Source: Deltaproteobacteria bacterium | Lineage (GTDB): Bacteria > Bdellovibrionota > JACOXK01 | Assembly (NCBI GenBank): GCA_016186995.1 | Contig: JACPKQ010000010.1 | Span: 1-64,000, forward strand | Reading direction: 5' to 3' | DNA: 64,000 bases | Shown here: positions 52,056-60,919 of the stretch, one piece after another | Numbering within the stretch: the stretch's first letter is position 1 | Layout of the letters: every line of letters starts with the position of its first letter | Translations under genes and position numbers: made by a program | Notes under the pieces: generated by a model | Told to the model about the DNA's origin: nothing | What the model saw: only the letters and a program-made list of their open reading frames with translations | Databases searched by the model: none

Positions 52056-53447
52056 TTATTTTTTTTGAAAACCTTTTATTTTCTTAAGTGTTTTGGCGTA
52101 GCCTTTAATATTCGTTTGTCGAGTGCGGGCAATAGCTAAATCATTTTCTGGGACATTTTTTGTAATAGTAGAGCCTGATCCAACGTAAGCATTTTTCCCA
52201 ATCTTAACTGGAGCTACAAGTTGAACGTCGCTTCCTATAAAAGCACCGTCACTGACTGTGGATTTATGTTTTTGAAAACCATCATAATTGCAGGTGATCA
52301 CACCACAACCAATATTAACATGCGCGCCGATATGAGCATCACCAAGATAGGATAAATGGTTTGCTTTAGAGTTTTTACCTAATGTCGTTTTTTTAAGTTC
52401 AACAAAATTTCCAACTCGAGCATTTTCTTCAACAATTGAAAGAGGTCTTAAATGAGCCATGGGCCCAACTGTTACATTCTTTTTAAGGGTACTTTCTTCA
52501 ATGACACTGCTTTGTTTAATATGACACCCCTCTCCAATTTCTGAGTTTTCTATAAAACAGTGACTTTCAACAATAGTATTTTTAGAAATTTTTGATTTCC
52601 CTTTAAGATGCGTATTTGGATGAATAGTAACATCGTTTTCAATCTCAACATCATTATCAATATAAATATTTTCTGAGTTAATAAGAGTAACCCCATTTAG
52701 CATGTGTTTTTCATTAATATTTTTTTGAATTTGAGAACGAATGAGTTCTAAGTCTTTTCTGTCATTAACCCCAAAGATCTCTAAGTTGTTTGAAGTTTTA
52801 TAAACATAAGCTTCTTCAGAAAAAGATACTAAATCTGTTAAATAGAATTCATTTTTTTTATTTTTATTACTAATATTTTTAATGGCGTGTTTTAGAAATG
52901 AAGATTTGACACAATAAATACCAGCATTAACTTCTTTAATGTGTTTTTCTTCAATTGAAGCATCTTTTTCCTCTACTATTTTGAAAACCTTATTGTGACC
53001 TGTTCGTATAATTCTTCCATAAGCGGGAGGTGTTTTAAACTCAGCTGAAATAAGAGAAATGTCTGCTCGGTTTTCCTCATGAAAAGAAATAAGTTTTTCA
53101 AGCGTTTCGTGGCGCAACAAAGGGGCATCGCCATTAATAATAAGTATATCATTTTCTCCTTTAAACTTAGCTAAGCCTGCTTTAACAGCATCAGCTGTTC
53201 CAAGTGCTTTTTTTTGAGGAGCAAAAATAATATTTTTAAAATATTTTTTAATAGAAGATTGAAGCTCTTCTTTTTTGTGCCCGACAACAACAATAATTTT
53301 ATGAATGCCTGCGTCTTGTAAAGCTTTCAAAGGATAAAAAATAAGAGGCCGCCCACAAACTTCATGAAGCGTTTTTTGTTTTTCAGATTTCATGCGCGTG
53401 GAAAGTCCAGCCGCAAGCACAAAAGCCGTAAGTTGTTTTCTTGGCAT
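52056..53447 (-). CDS. glmU: Bifunctional GlmU (uridyltransferase/acetyltransferase)
   Basis: The 463-residue enzyme makes UDP-GlcNAc. The N-terminal pyrophosphorylase motif is VLAAGLSTRMKSEKQKTLHE, with IINGDAPLL; the C-terminal left-handed beta-helix hexapeptides and acetyltransferase core read SYLGDAHIGAHVNIGCGVIT then CNYDGF. A promoter lies at 53457-53485 just before the ATG. Co-oriented with glmS. Confidence 0.96.
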   Translation of the reverse strand: MPRKQLTAFVLAAGLSTRMKSEKQKTLHEVCGRPLIFYPLKALQDAGIHKIIVVVGHKKEELQSSIKKYFKNIIFAPQKKALGTADAVKAGLAKFKGENDILIINGDAPLLRHETLEKLISFHEENRADISLISAEFKTPPAYGRIIRTGHNKVFKIVEEKDASIEEKHIKEVNAGIYCVKSSFLKHAIKNISNKNKKNEFYLTDLVSFSEEAYVYKTSNNLEIFGVNDRKDLELIRSQIQKNINEKHMLNGVTLINSENIYIDNDVEIENDVTIHPNTHLKGKSKISKNTIVESHCFIENSEIGEGCHIKQSSVIEESTLKKNVTVGPMAHLRPLSIVEENARVGNFVELKKTTLGKNSKANHLSYLGDAHIGAHVNIGCGVITCNYDGFQKHKSTVSDGAFIGSDVQLVAPVKIGKNAYVGSGSTITKNVPENDLAIARTRQTNIKGYAKTLKKIKGFQKK

Positions 53448-53456
53448 AGGGGAGAA

Positions 53457-53485
53457 AGATTAACGAGTTCTTATACTTACGTCAA
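53457..53485 (-). promoter_or_regulatory. Predicted promoter of glmU-glmS
   Basis: TTGACG (53480-53485) and TAATCT (53457-53462) with a 17-nt spacer; the glmU ATG follows 9 nt after the -10. It lies just after the ssb stop. Confidence 0.5.
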
Positions 53486-53491
53486 TGTCCT

Positions 53492-53947
53492 CTAGAAAGG
53501 AATGTCATCATCTGTGGCGCCAAAAGAAGGCTCTGGATTTTTGTCAAAAACGGAAGCCGCTGTTGTCGTGGCATCATCTTGCATATCAGCATGAGGAGAT
53601 TTTCCGTTTTCTCCGGAGCCCTTTCCAAGAAACTGCACTGTTTGTCCCACAACTTCTGTTGTGTAGCGTTTCTGCCCTTCTTTATCTTCCCAAGAACGAG
53701 TTTGTATACGTCCTTCAAGGTAAACTTGGCGCCCCTTGCTTAAATACTGTCCGCAAAGTTCTCCGAGCTTTCCCCACACAACAACTCGATGCCATTCTGT
53801 GCGTTCTTGTCGCTCACCTTCTTGGGTTGCCCAGCTTTCACTTGTTGCAATACTAAAACGAGCCATTGCTTTGCCATTTTTAGTATAGCGAACTTCTGGG
53901 TCTCCACCGAGATGACCTAATAGAATAACTTTATTAACTCCGCTCAT
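53492..53947 (-). CDS. ssb: Single-stranded DNA-binding protein
   Basis: The 151-residue SSB has an OB fold starting [34 protein letters not shown] and [11 protein letters not shown], a flexible linker and the acidic tail DDDIPF that binds partner proteins. I start at MSGVNKVIL (53947): a longer ATG at 53959 falls inside the -10 hexamer of its predicted promoter. First gene of the minus-strand run through mfd. Confidence 0.96.
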   Translation of the reverse strand: MSGVNKVILLGHLGGDPEVRYTKNGKAMARFSIATSESWATQEGERQERTEWHRVVVWGKLGELCGQYLSKGRQVYLEGRIQTRSWEDKEGQKRYTTEVVGQTVQFLGKGSGENGKSPHADMQDDATTTAASVFDKNPEPSFGATDDDIPF

Positions 53948-53954
53948 GAAGCCC

Positions 53955-53984
53955 ATCATAGGAGGAAGCTTTCTCGATCGTCAA
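53955..53984 (-). promoter_or_regulatory. Predicted promoter of ssb
   Basis: TTGACG (53979-53984) and TATGAT (53955-53960), 18-nt spacer; the ATG at 53947 is 7 nt after the -10. The alternative ATG at 53959 overlaps the -10, supporting the downstream start. Confidence 0.55.
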
Positions 53985-54017
53985 GCGCTTTTATTAAAGC
54001 ATGTTAAAAAGGTGGCC

Positions 54018-54046
54018 TGGACAATAAAGGCGCTTAAAACTATAGT
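54018..54046 (+). promoter_or_regulatory. Predicted promoter of the TPR-aroQ-acc operon
   Basis: TGGACA (54018-54023) and TATAGT (54041-54046) with an exact 17-nt spacer; the ATG at 54053 is 6 nt beyond the -10, predicting a leaderless mRNA. Confidence 0.55.
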
Positions 54047-54052
54047 GTTTGT

Positions 54053-54823
54053 ATGGGGTCCCCACGATTTAAAGAACTTGATGTCCTTTTAAAAGTGTAT
54101 AGAAAAAATCCTCAGTCAAAAATTTTTGCGCCCATTGCAGAAATGTATCGAAAAAACGGATTAGTGGATGAGGCAAAAGCATTGTGTGAACGAGGACTTT
54201 CTTTTCACCCAGATTATGTGGCAGGCAAAATGGCTCATGCAGCGGCTCTTGTGGATAACGGAGAGCTTAAAGAAGCTCTTTCAGTGCTTCAAGAAGTTAT
54301 TGTTGAAAGACCACACAGTATTTTAGCCCACACACTTCTTATAAAAATATATACTAAGTTGAGTTTAGAAGAGAAATTACAGGAAACAGAAGAACATCTT
54401 TCAAAAATCAACCCTTATTTTTCAAAATTAATAAAAACAGAAAAACCTCAAAAAACAAAAACCACAACGAGAACTGCAAGTATTGAAGGCTTTCAAGTTC
54501 AATCTATTCATAATATTTTTTCTTCTGCAGAACCCCACGAAAAAGTATTAGCTCCTACACAAGGAGATAAAAAATATTATACTCTTTCATTAGCGCAAAT
54601 CTATGAGAAGCAAGGTCATTTTGATAAAGCACTTTATATTTATGAAGATCTTTGTAATCTTTATCCAGACAAGGAAGACTTTTTTCATAAAAAAGAAAGT
54701 TTAAAACAACAGCTAAAAAAACAAACCATTATTCCAAATCCTCCTTCTGAAGACGAAAGAGCCTCTGAAAGAGCTGTAGCGCTCCAAAACATACTCAAAA
54801 ATATTAAGGATGTTAAACCCTGA
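54053..54823 (+). CDS. TPR-repeat protein
   Basis: The 256-residue cytoplasmic-looking protein has no signal peptide. It has TPR-type helix pairs at both ends (FAPIAEMYRKNGLVDEAKAL; MAHAAALVDNGELKEALSVL; SLAQIYEKQGHFDKALYIYE) with a charged, lysine-rich linker near residues 125-165. Function unknown; it may be an adaptor. It is the first gene before aroQ-accB-accC. Confidence 0.75.
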   Translation: MGSPRFKELDVLLKVYRKNPQSKIFAPIAEMYRKNGLVDEAKALCERGLSFHPDYVAGKMAHAAALVDNGELKEALSVLQEVIVERPHSILAHTLLIKIYTKLSLEEKLQETEEHLSKINPYFSKLIKTEKPQKTKTTTRTASIEGFQVQSIHNIFSSAEPHEKVLAPTQGDKKYYTLSLAQIYEKQGHFDKALYIYEDLCNLYPDKEDFFHKKESLKQQLKKQTIIPNPPSEDERASERAVALQNILKNIKDVKP

Positions 54824-54832
54824 GGTAAGTTT

Positions 54833-55285
54833 GTGATTAAGCTTTTAGTAGTACATGGACCCAATCTCAATCTTTTGGGACAAAGACAAAAAGATATTTA
54901 TGGAGATAAGTCCCTTATTTTTATCAATGAAAAAATAAAAGAAGAGGCTTTAAAAAAAGATGTGCTTCTTGATATTTTTCAGAGCAACTCTGAAGGAAAA
55001 ATGATCGATTTTATTCAAGAAAAAAAAGTGGAAAGTAGTGGCATGATTATTAATCCAGGCGGCTATTCACACACAAGTGTTGCTCTTTATGATGCACTTT
55101 TGGCTTATGAAAAACCAGTTATAGAAGTTCATTTAAGTAATCCACTCAAACGCGAGACCTTTCGGGAGCCTTTGTTGACTGCGAAAGCGTGTTGTGGTGT
55201 TATCCTTGGCTTTGGATGGAGATCCTATATTGTGGGTCTTCATGAGGTTATAGAGCTTATGAGAAAGGCAAGAAAAAATGGTTAA
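54833..55285 (+). CDS. aroQ: 3-dehydroquinate dehydratase, type II
   Basis: The 150-residue shikimate-pathway enzyme has [19 protein letters not shown] carrying the active-site arginine and tyrosine, [30 protein letters not shown] and IEVHLSN with the catalytic histidine. The usual REPxxYG is RQKDIYG here. The start is GTG with GAGG about 8 nt upstream. It overlaps accB by 8 nt. Confidence 0.94.
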   Translation: MIKLLVVHGPNLNLLGQRQKDIYGDKSLIFINEKIKEEALKKDVLLDIFQSNSEGKMIDFIQEKKVESSGMIINPGGYSHTSVALYDALLAYEKPVIEVHLSNPLKRETFREPLLTAKACCGVILGFGWRSYIVGLHEVIELMRKARKNG

Positions 55286-55757
55286 TATTAAACACTTAAA
55301 ACAGCTTCTCAATCTTCTTCAAGGCACAGACATTTCAGAGCTTGAGATAGAAGAAAACGGAGAAAAAATTAAAATAAAAAGAGGTTTTTCAGAAGAGAAA
55401 CCCTCTGTTTGTTATAGTGAACGCCCCTTGAATATTCAAAAGGAAACGCAAACTCAAAACAGCACTCAAGAGTTCAAGTTAAATTCAGAGAAAAATGGAG
55501 AAATAAAAAAAGATTTAGATATTAAATCTCCGTTTGTGGGTACTTTTTATAGAGCTAACTCTCCCGAGAATGCTCCTTATGTTGAAGAAGGTTCTATTGT
55601 TAAAAAAGGAGATGTTCTTTGTATTGTAGAAGCTATGAAACTCATGAATGAAATTGAATCAGAGCTTGATGGTAAAGTAACTGCTGTTCTTGTGGACAAC
55701 GGAAATCCTGTAGAATATGGGCAAAGTTTGTTTCATGTTCGACCCCTTGAAAACTAA
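55278..55757 (+). CDS. accB: Biotin carboxyl carrier protein of acetyl-CoA carboxylase
   Basis: The 159-residue carrier has a family N-terminus ([20 protein letters not shown]), a low-complexity linker (~residues 50-80) and a C-terminal biotinyl domain with the modified lysine in [12 protein letters not shown]. It stops where accC begins (1-nt overlap). Fatty acid synthesis. Confidence 0.96.
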   Translation: MVNIKHLKQLLNLLQGTDISELEIEENGEKIKIKRGFSEEKPSVCYSERPLNIQKETQTQNSTQEFKLNSEKNGEIKKDLDIKSPFVGTFYRANSPENAPYVEEGSIVKKGDVLCIVEAMKLMNEIESELDGKVTAVLVDNGNPVEYGQSLFHVRPLEN

Positions 55758-57100
55758 TGTATAAAAAAATTCTTATTGCGAATCGTGGCGAAATTGCACT
55801 TCGGGTTATTAGAGCCTGTCGGCAGTTAGGCATTAAAACAGTTGCTATTCATTCTGTGGCTGATCAAGCCTCTTTGCATGTTAAATTAGCTGATGAAAGT
55901 GTGTGTGTAGGGCCTGCCGAGGTTTCTAAAAGTTATCTTCATGTTCCTTCAATTCTTTCTGCTGCTGAGGTAACAGGGAGCGATGCTATTCATCCAGGCT
56001 ATGGTTTTTTGGCTGAAAACCATGAGTTTGCAGAAAGGTGTGAACAATGTGGAGTTCGTTTTATTGGGCCCACACCTAAGAATATAGAGCTTATGGGAAA
56101 CAAGATTAAAGCAAAGCAGTTGGTAGAGGAACTTGATATTCCCACTATTCCCGGAAGCACTACCAAGATGAAATCTGAAAAGGAAGCTGTCTTGGTTGCA
56201 AATGAACTAGGCTACCCCATTCTCCTTAAGGCAGCGCTGGGTGGTGGTGGGCGTGGTATGAGAGTGATTCATAATGAAAACGAACTTAAAAAATCTTTGT
56301 CACTAGTTCGAAATGAAGTTCTTGCTCATTTTGGAAATCCGGACATTTATATTGAGAAATATCTTGAAGGCCCTCGTCACATAGAAGTTCAAATTGTGGC
56401 TGACCAACATGGGACTGTTCTTCATTTGGGAGAACGCGAGTGTTCTTTACAAAGAAATTATCAAAAAATTTTAGAAGAAGCCCCTTGTGCTTTTTTAGAT
56501 CAAGGAATAAGAGAAAAAATTTTGAGAGACGCTGTGAGAATTGCTTCTACCATTCAATATAAAAATGTTGGAACTATTGAATTTTTGGTTTCAGGACAAG
56601 ATTACTATTTTATTGAAATGAACACCCGTATCCAAGTAGAACACCCGGTTACAGAAATGGTAACGGGCATTGATCTTATAAAAACACAGATTCAGGTTTC
56701 TTTGGGCGAAGCGTTGTCTTGGAAGCAAGAAGATATCCATTTTAATGGACACTCTATGGAGTGTCGTATTAATGCTGAAGATCCGGAAACAATGATGCCA
56801 TTTCCAGGAGAAATAAAAGACTATCATGTTCCAGGGGGCATTGGAGTAAGAGTTGATGCAGCTTTATATGATGGGTGTTCTATTTTACCTTATTATGATT
56901 CTTTAATAGCCAAACTCATTGTTCATGGGGATAATAGGGCTGAAGTAATTAACAAGATGAAACATGCTTTGAATGAGTATATTATTGGAGGTATTAAAAC
57001 AAACATCCCTCTATTTAAAAAAATACTGGAAAACCCAAGTTTTATTGGTGGAGAAGTGAACACCTCCTTTTTAAAAAGGTTTTTACAAAAAACAACCTAA
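55757..57100 (+). CDS. accC: Biotin carboxylase subunit of acetyl-CoA carboxylase
   Basis: The 447-residue ATP-grasp enzyme carboxylates biotin on AccB. N-terminal KILIANRGEIALRVIRACRQ, glycine-rich ATP loop AALGGGGRGMRVI, and catalytic EMNTRIQVEHPVTEMVTGID are all present. Its length is normal. Confidence 0.97.
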   Translation: MYKKILIANRGEIALRVIRACRQLGIKTVAIHSVADQASLHVKLADESVCVGPAEVSKSYLHVPSILSAAEVTGSDAIHPGYGFLAENHEFAERCEQCGVRFIGPTPKNIELMGNKIKAKQLVEELDIPTIPGSTTKMKSEKEAVLVANELGYPILLKAALGGGGRGMRVIHNENELKKSLSLVRNEVLAHFGNPDIYIEKYLEGPRHIEVQIVADQHGTVLHLGERECSLQRNYQKILEEAPCAFLDQGIREKILRDAVRIASTIQYKNVGTIEFLVSGQDYYFIEMNTRIQVEHPVTEMVTGIDLIKTQIQVSLGEALSWKQEDIHFNGHSMECRINAEDPETMMPFPGEIKDYHVPGGIGVRVDAALYDGCSILPYYDSLIAKLIVHGDNRAEVINKMKHALNEYIIGGIKTNIPLFKKILENPSFIGGEVNTSFLKRFLQKTT

Positions 57101-57112
57101 TTTTTTACTGTT

Positions 57113-60100
57113 ATGAAAAGAATCGTTAGCCTTTTTTTAGTGATTCTTATTTTATCTTTTTCTAGTTTTGTTTATTTAACAAAACAGCCTTTTTTCCAGC
57201 AGTATTTGAAAAGACTTGTTTATGAATATGCCGAAAAAGAGTTTAAAAGAAAGATAGAATTTAAAACCCTTTCCATAGGGTTTTTGGGCCCTACCATTTA
57301 TTCTGATGAGGTTTCTGTTTCTAAAAAAAACGAGAGTTTGTTTTTAAAAAGTATAAAGGCGCGAGTGAGTATTTTAGCCCTTTTAAAGGGGCAATTTAAA
57401 ATTTCTTCTATTTATGGATATCAAGGAAAATTTCAATCTGTATTAGAGAATAACAAAGGTCAAGGAAAACCCCCAGATATTTTCGGTAGTTTTTTAATTC
57501 CAAAATTTGAATTTGAAAAAATAGATTTTGAAATAAAATCTCAAAATAGTGATGAAATTTTTATTTCAAACGCTTCTATCGAAGGAAATCAAAAATCTGA
57601 AGTTGTTTTCCTCAAATTAAATTTTCCCAAAATAAATTTTAAGTATAAAAATCTAGAAAGAACTCATCTCTCCCTCAATGTGAGGGGAGATGTTTCCCCA
57701 AAACGGATTTATTTAAAGAATTTTTTGTTAAAAGAGAATAATAACAAACTGAACTTAAGTGGATATTATCATTTTAATAAGAAACAAAAGCTTGATATTC
57801 AGTTTGATTCAAATTTCGATGTTAAAAGTCTTCACGATATTCTACCCCAAGTTAAAATCTTGAGTGGGCATGGAAGATCTGTGGGAAGTCTTAAGGGGAT
57901 ATTAGATGCCCCTGTTCTTCAGTTTTCATCGCAGTTTGAAAGTATTTTTGTAGGCCCCCAAGAACTTAAAGAAGCTCAATTTTCTTTTTTGTTAAAGGAT
58001 AAAGTAATTCAAATTACAAATTTAGAATCCTATAAAACAGTTCGGGGGGGTGTAGAAATAAAACTGAGCGATCCTTTAAATGTCAGGGGAAGCCTTCACC
58101 TTTCCCAAACCCCCCTAGAAAATATTTATTATCTTAAGGAATTAGGTATTTTAGGTAAGGCAACCGGTCCTGTTAAATTTGTGATTGATGGAAATCAAAA
58201 ATACCCTGCTTTTTTAGAGAGTGATCTTTTGGTGGAAGGTTTTCAAAGCCCAGTGGGGCAGGTTGTTGATATTCAAAACTTTCAACTCAGTGCCAAGTAT
58301 TCTATTGGTGGAGAAGGGCTGTTAGTAGAAAGCGGAAAGATAAACCGTGGTAAAACTGTATGGAAGATCAAAAAATCTCAAGTTGGTTTTGGGGCGCGCC
58401 CACTTCATTTTGAAATTACCTCGGAAAATTATAGATGGGCAGATTTCCCCCTTTCTCCTATTAAAGAAAGTTTTGATGCCCAGGGTCATGTGCGCGTTTT
58501 ATTTGAAGGAAAAACCAAAGATCTAAAAATAGAAAGTAGTTTTGATCTTAATAATATTAAGTTTTTAGGACTTTCCTGTGAGGGACTTCAAAGCAAGATT
58601 TCTTTTAATAAGTCTATTCTTACAATTCTTGAAGCAAAAGCATTTCAAGAAGATTCTTTTTTAAGCCTTAATGGGCAATATGATTTTATAGAAAAAGAAT
58701 TTAAAAATACAAAGATTCATTCAAACAAAGTTTCTGTAAAAGATTTTATCCAGGCGGGTGTAGCTATTCCTTTTTCACTAGAGGGGCTTTTTGAAGTTGA
58801 TCTTAATGTTCAAGGGTCTCTTACAAGAAAAAATATATTTTTGGAAGGAGAAATTAAAGGTAGAAACACAAGAATTTTAAAGGAAAGTTTTGAGAAGGTG
58901 TCTATTTCTTTTTCTCAAAAAAATGGGAAAACTTTTTTAAAGAAATCTCAGTTTTCAAAAGGCGGAGGTGTTTTAAATATAAGTGGTGTTATTTTTGAAA
59001 ACAATGAGTGTTTGTTAGATTTTAAAACAGAAAACTTTGTTTCTCAGTCTTTCGATTTTTTATCTCAGTATCCTTTTTTCATTTCTGCCCGCGTTGATTT
59101 TTTGGGAAGCTTAAGAGGAAACATTTTTAATCCCAAAGGAAAGGCAAAACTTCATTTTTCAAAATCAAATCTTAATGGAGAGGCTCTTAAAAACTCAACT
59201 TACGAAATGAGTTTAGAGAATAAAAGTCTCAATGTAAAAGGAGAAGTTTTTGAAGGAGAGGCCTCTTTAACATCTCAAATAAAACTTGATGCCCCCTATT
59301 TTTATAAGATACATTTACAAGGGAAAAACTTCAATTTTAAACCCTTTTACGGGCTTATCAGGGGTTTTGTAAGTGAAGGAGTGGGAATTATTGACGGAAG
59401 TATTTTAGCAGAGGGATCTTTGGAATCCCCATTGGTAAATACTTTAGAAGTTAAAATCAATAAATTTAAAATCAACCTCCCCGGATATTTTTTAGAATCT
59501 AAAACCCCTTTTCAAGTTTCTTATAAAAACAACGAGTTAGAGGTGGGTAAGGTTTATTTTTTTGGAACGGAAACAGAGTTTGTTTTTTCTGGCAAGAAAG
59601 ATAAAAATGGAACGCTTGATTTTGACGGCAAAGGAGCCCTAAACATTGCCTTTCTCCCCCTCTTTGTAAAAGAAGTAGAAAGGGGAAGTGGACTTTTAAA
59701 TGTTTCTTTTTCTCTTAAAGGATCTGCAGAAAACCCGCTTCTCTTGGGGTATGTGAGAACAGAAAATAGTTCTATAAGGTCAAGAACACTGAAACAAGGC
59801 ATCAGTAATTTAAATTTAGATATAAAACTTCATAACCAAGAAATTATTTTTGAAAAAGCTATCTTTGATCTGCCGAGAGGTAAGGCAAAGCTGGGTGGCA
59901 ATGTTCTTCTTTCTAAAATAAGGGAACCAGAATTTAACATTTCTCTAGAATTAGAAAAAGGTCGGATTTCTTTTTTTGAAGATCTTTTTTCAACAATGAG
60001 TGGAACTTTATTTTTAGAAGGAAAATCGCCTTTTCTTATAAGAGGAGACCTAGAAGTTTCAAAAATAGAATATGAAAGATATTTGGATTGGAAAAGCAAT

Positions 60101-60919
60101 ATTATACCACTTACAAAAAAAGGAGAAATTAAAGTTTCAGGGGAAAATAAAGAACCCACGTTTAATTTTGATTTAAAAATAAAAAGTATTAGTGATCTTG
60201 AAGTTGAAAATAACCTTTTCCAACTTCAAGGAAGTGGTGTTTTTGAAATTAAGGGAAATAATTTAAACCCCGTTATCTTGGGGCATTTTGATACACAGAA
60301 AGGAAAAATCTTTTTTAAAGATCATACGTTTCAACTTGGGGAAAGCCAGCTTATTTTAAAAGACAAGACAAAAATAAACCCGTTTTTCTCATTTACTCTT
60401 TCGGGTGTGATAAGGGATTATCGCATCACTATTATTGGTCAGGGAGATTTAGTGAAATATAATATTCAACTTCAGTCAGATCCACCCTTGGCCCAAACAG
60501 ATATTGTTTCTCTTCTTACACTTGGGGTTTTAACCGCCGAAATTCAGGGTGAAGAAGCATTAGGTACAACCTCTTTTGAAGCTGCGACGCTTATTTTAAG
60601 TCAGTTTCAGGAAAAAATAGCAGTGGTTGCTAGAAAGACACTGGGGGTTCAGTTTAGACTTGCTTCTTCTTATTCAGATACAAAACATGCTGTTCGTCCG
60701 AGGTTGTTTCTTTCGAAAGATCTTTCCGATCGTTTAGAATTGTCATTTTCATCAACGTTAGATAGAGAGGGTATTTTTGAAGACAAACTTTTTAACTTAG
60801 AATGGCGTTTAAATAGAAGGCTTTCTCTTTTAGGGGTGTGGGAAGATGAAGGAAGTCAGGAAACAAATCAAGAATCTATTTTTGGATTAGATGTTAAATA
60901 TAAATATGAATTTGAATAA
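57113..60919 (+). CDS. tamB: TamB/DUF490-family translocation protein
   Basis: The 1268-residue envelope protein has an N-terminal membrane anchor (IVSLFLVILILSFSSFVYLT), a long beta-rich body with AsmA-like repeats, and the C-terminal DUF490 region (e.g. SLLTLGVLTAEIQGEEALGT; RLELSFSSTLDREGIFEDKL). The family bridges inner and outer membranes for lipid or protein transport. It overlaps the Omp85 gene by 14 nt, matching the usual TamA-TamB pairing. The start at 57113 has no SD. Confidence 0.88.
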   Translation: MKRIVSLFLVILILSFSSFVYLTKQPFFQQYLKRLVYEYAEKEFKRKIEFKTLSIGFLGPTIYSDEVSVSKKNESLFLKSIKARVSILALLKGQFKISSIYGYQGKFQSVLENNKGQGKPPDIFGSFLIPKFEFEKIDFEIKSQNSDEIFISNASIEGNQKSEVVFLKLNFPKINFKYKNLERTHLSLNVRGDVSPKRIYLKNFLLKENNNKLNLSGYYHFNKKQKLDIQFDSNFDVKSLHDILPQVKILSGHGRSVGSLKGILDAPVLQFSSQFESIFVGPQELKEAQFSFLLKDKVIQITNLESYKTVRGGVEIKLSDPLNVRGSLHLSQTPLENIYYLKELGILGKATGPVKFVIDGNQKYPAFLESDLLVEGFQSPVGQVVDIQNFQLSAKYSIGGEGLLVESGKINRGKTVWKIKKSQVGFGARPLHFEITSENYRWADFPLSPIKESFDAQGHVRVLFEGKTKDLKIESSFDLNNIKFLGLSCEGLQSKISFNKSILTILEAKAFQEDSFLSLNGQYDFIEKEFKNTKIHSNKVSVKDFIQAGVAIPFSLEGLFEVDLNVQGSLTRKNIFLEGEIKGRNTRILKESFEKVSISFSQKNGKTFLKKSQFSKGGGVLNISGVIFENNECLLDFKTENFVSQSFDFLSQYPFFISARVDFLGSLRGNIFNPKGKAKLHFSKSNLNGEALKNSTYEMSLENKSLNVKGEVFEGEASLTSQIKLDAPYFYKIHLQGKNFNFKPFYGLIRGFVSEGVGIIDGSILAEGSLESPLVNTLEVKINKFKINLPGYFLESKTPFQVSYKNNELEVGKVYFFGTETEFVFSGKKDKNGTLDFDGKGALNIAFLPLFVKEVERGSGLLNVSFSLKGSAENPLLLGYVRTENSSIRSRTLKQGISNLNLDIKLHNQEIIFEKAIFDLPRGKAKLGGNVLLSKIREPEFNISLELEKGRISFFEDLFSTMSGTLFLEGKSPFLIRGDLEVSKIEYERYLDWKSNIIPLTKKGEIKVSGENKEPTFNFDLKIKSISDLEVENNLFQLQGSGVFEIKGNNLNPVILGHFDTQKGKIFFKDHTFQLGESQLILKDKTKINPFFSFTLSGVIRDYRITIIGQGDLVKYNIQLQSDPPLAQTDIVSLLTLGVLTAEIQGEEALGTTSFEAATLILSQFQEKIAVVARKTLGVQFRLASSYSDTKHAVRPRLFLSKDLSDRLELSFSSTLDREGIFEDKLFNLEWRLNRRLSLLGVWEDEGSQETNQESIFGLDVKYKYEFE

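Noticed and set aside
55278-55285. Missing efp between aroQ and accB as a deletion
   Set aside because: The aroQ-accB junction is a tight overlap without remnants; absence of efp here is ordinary variation and the gene may be elsewhere.
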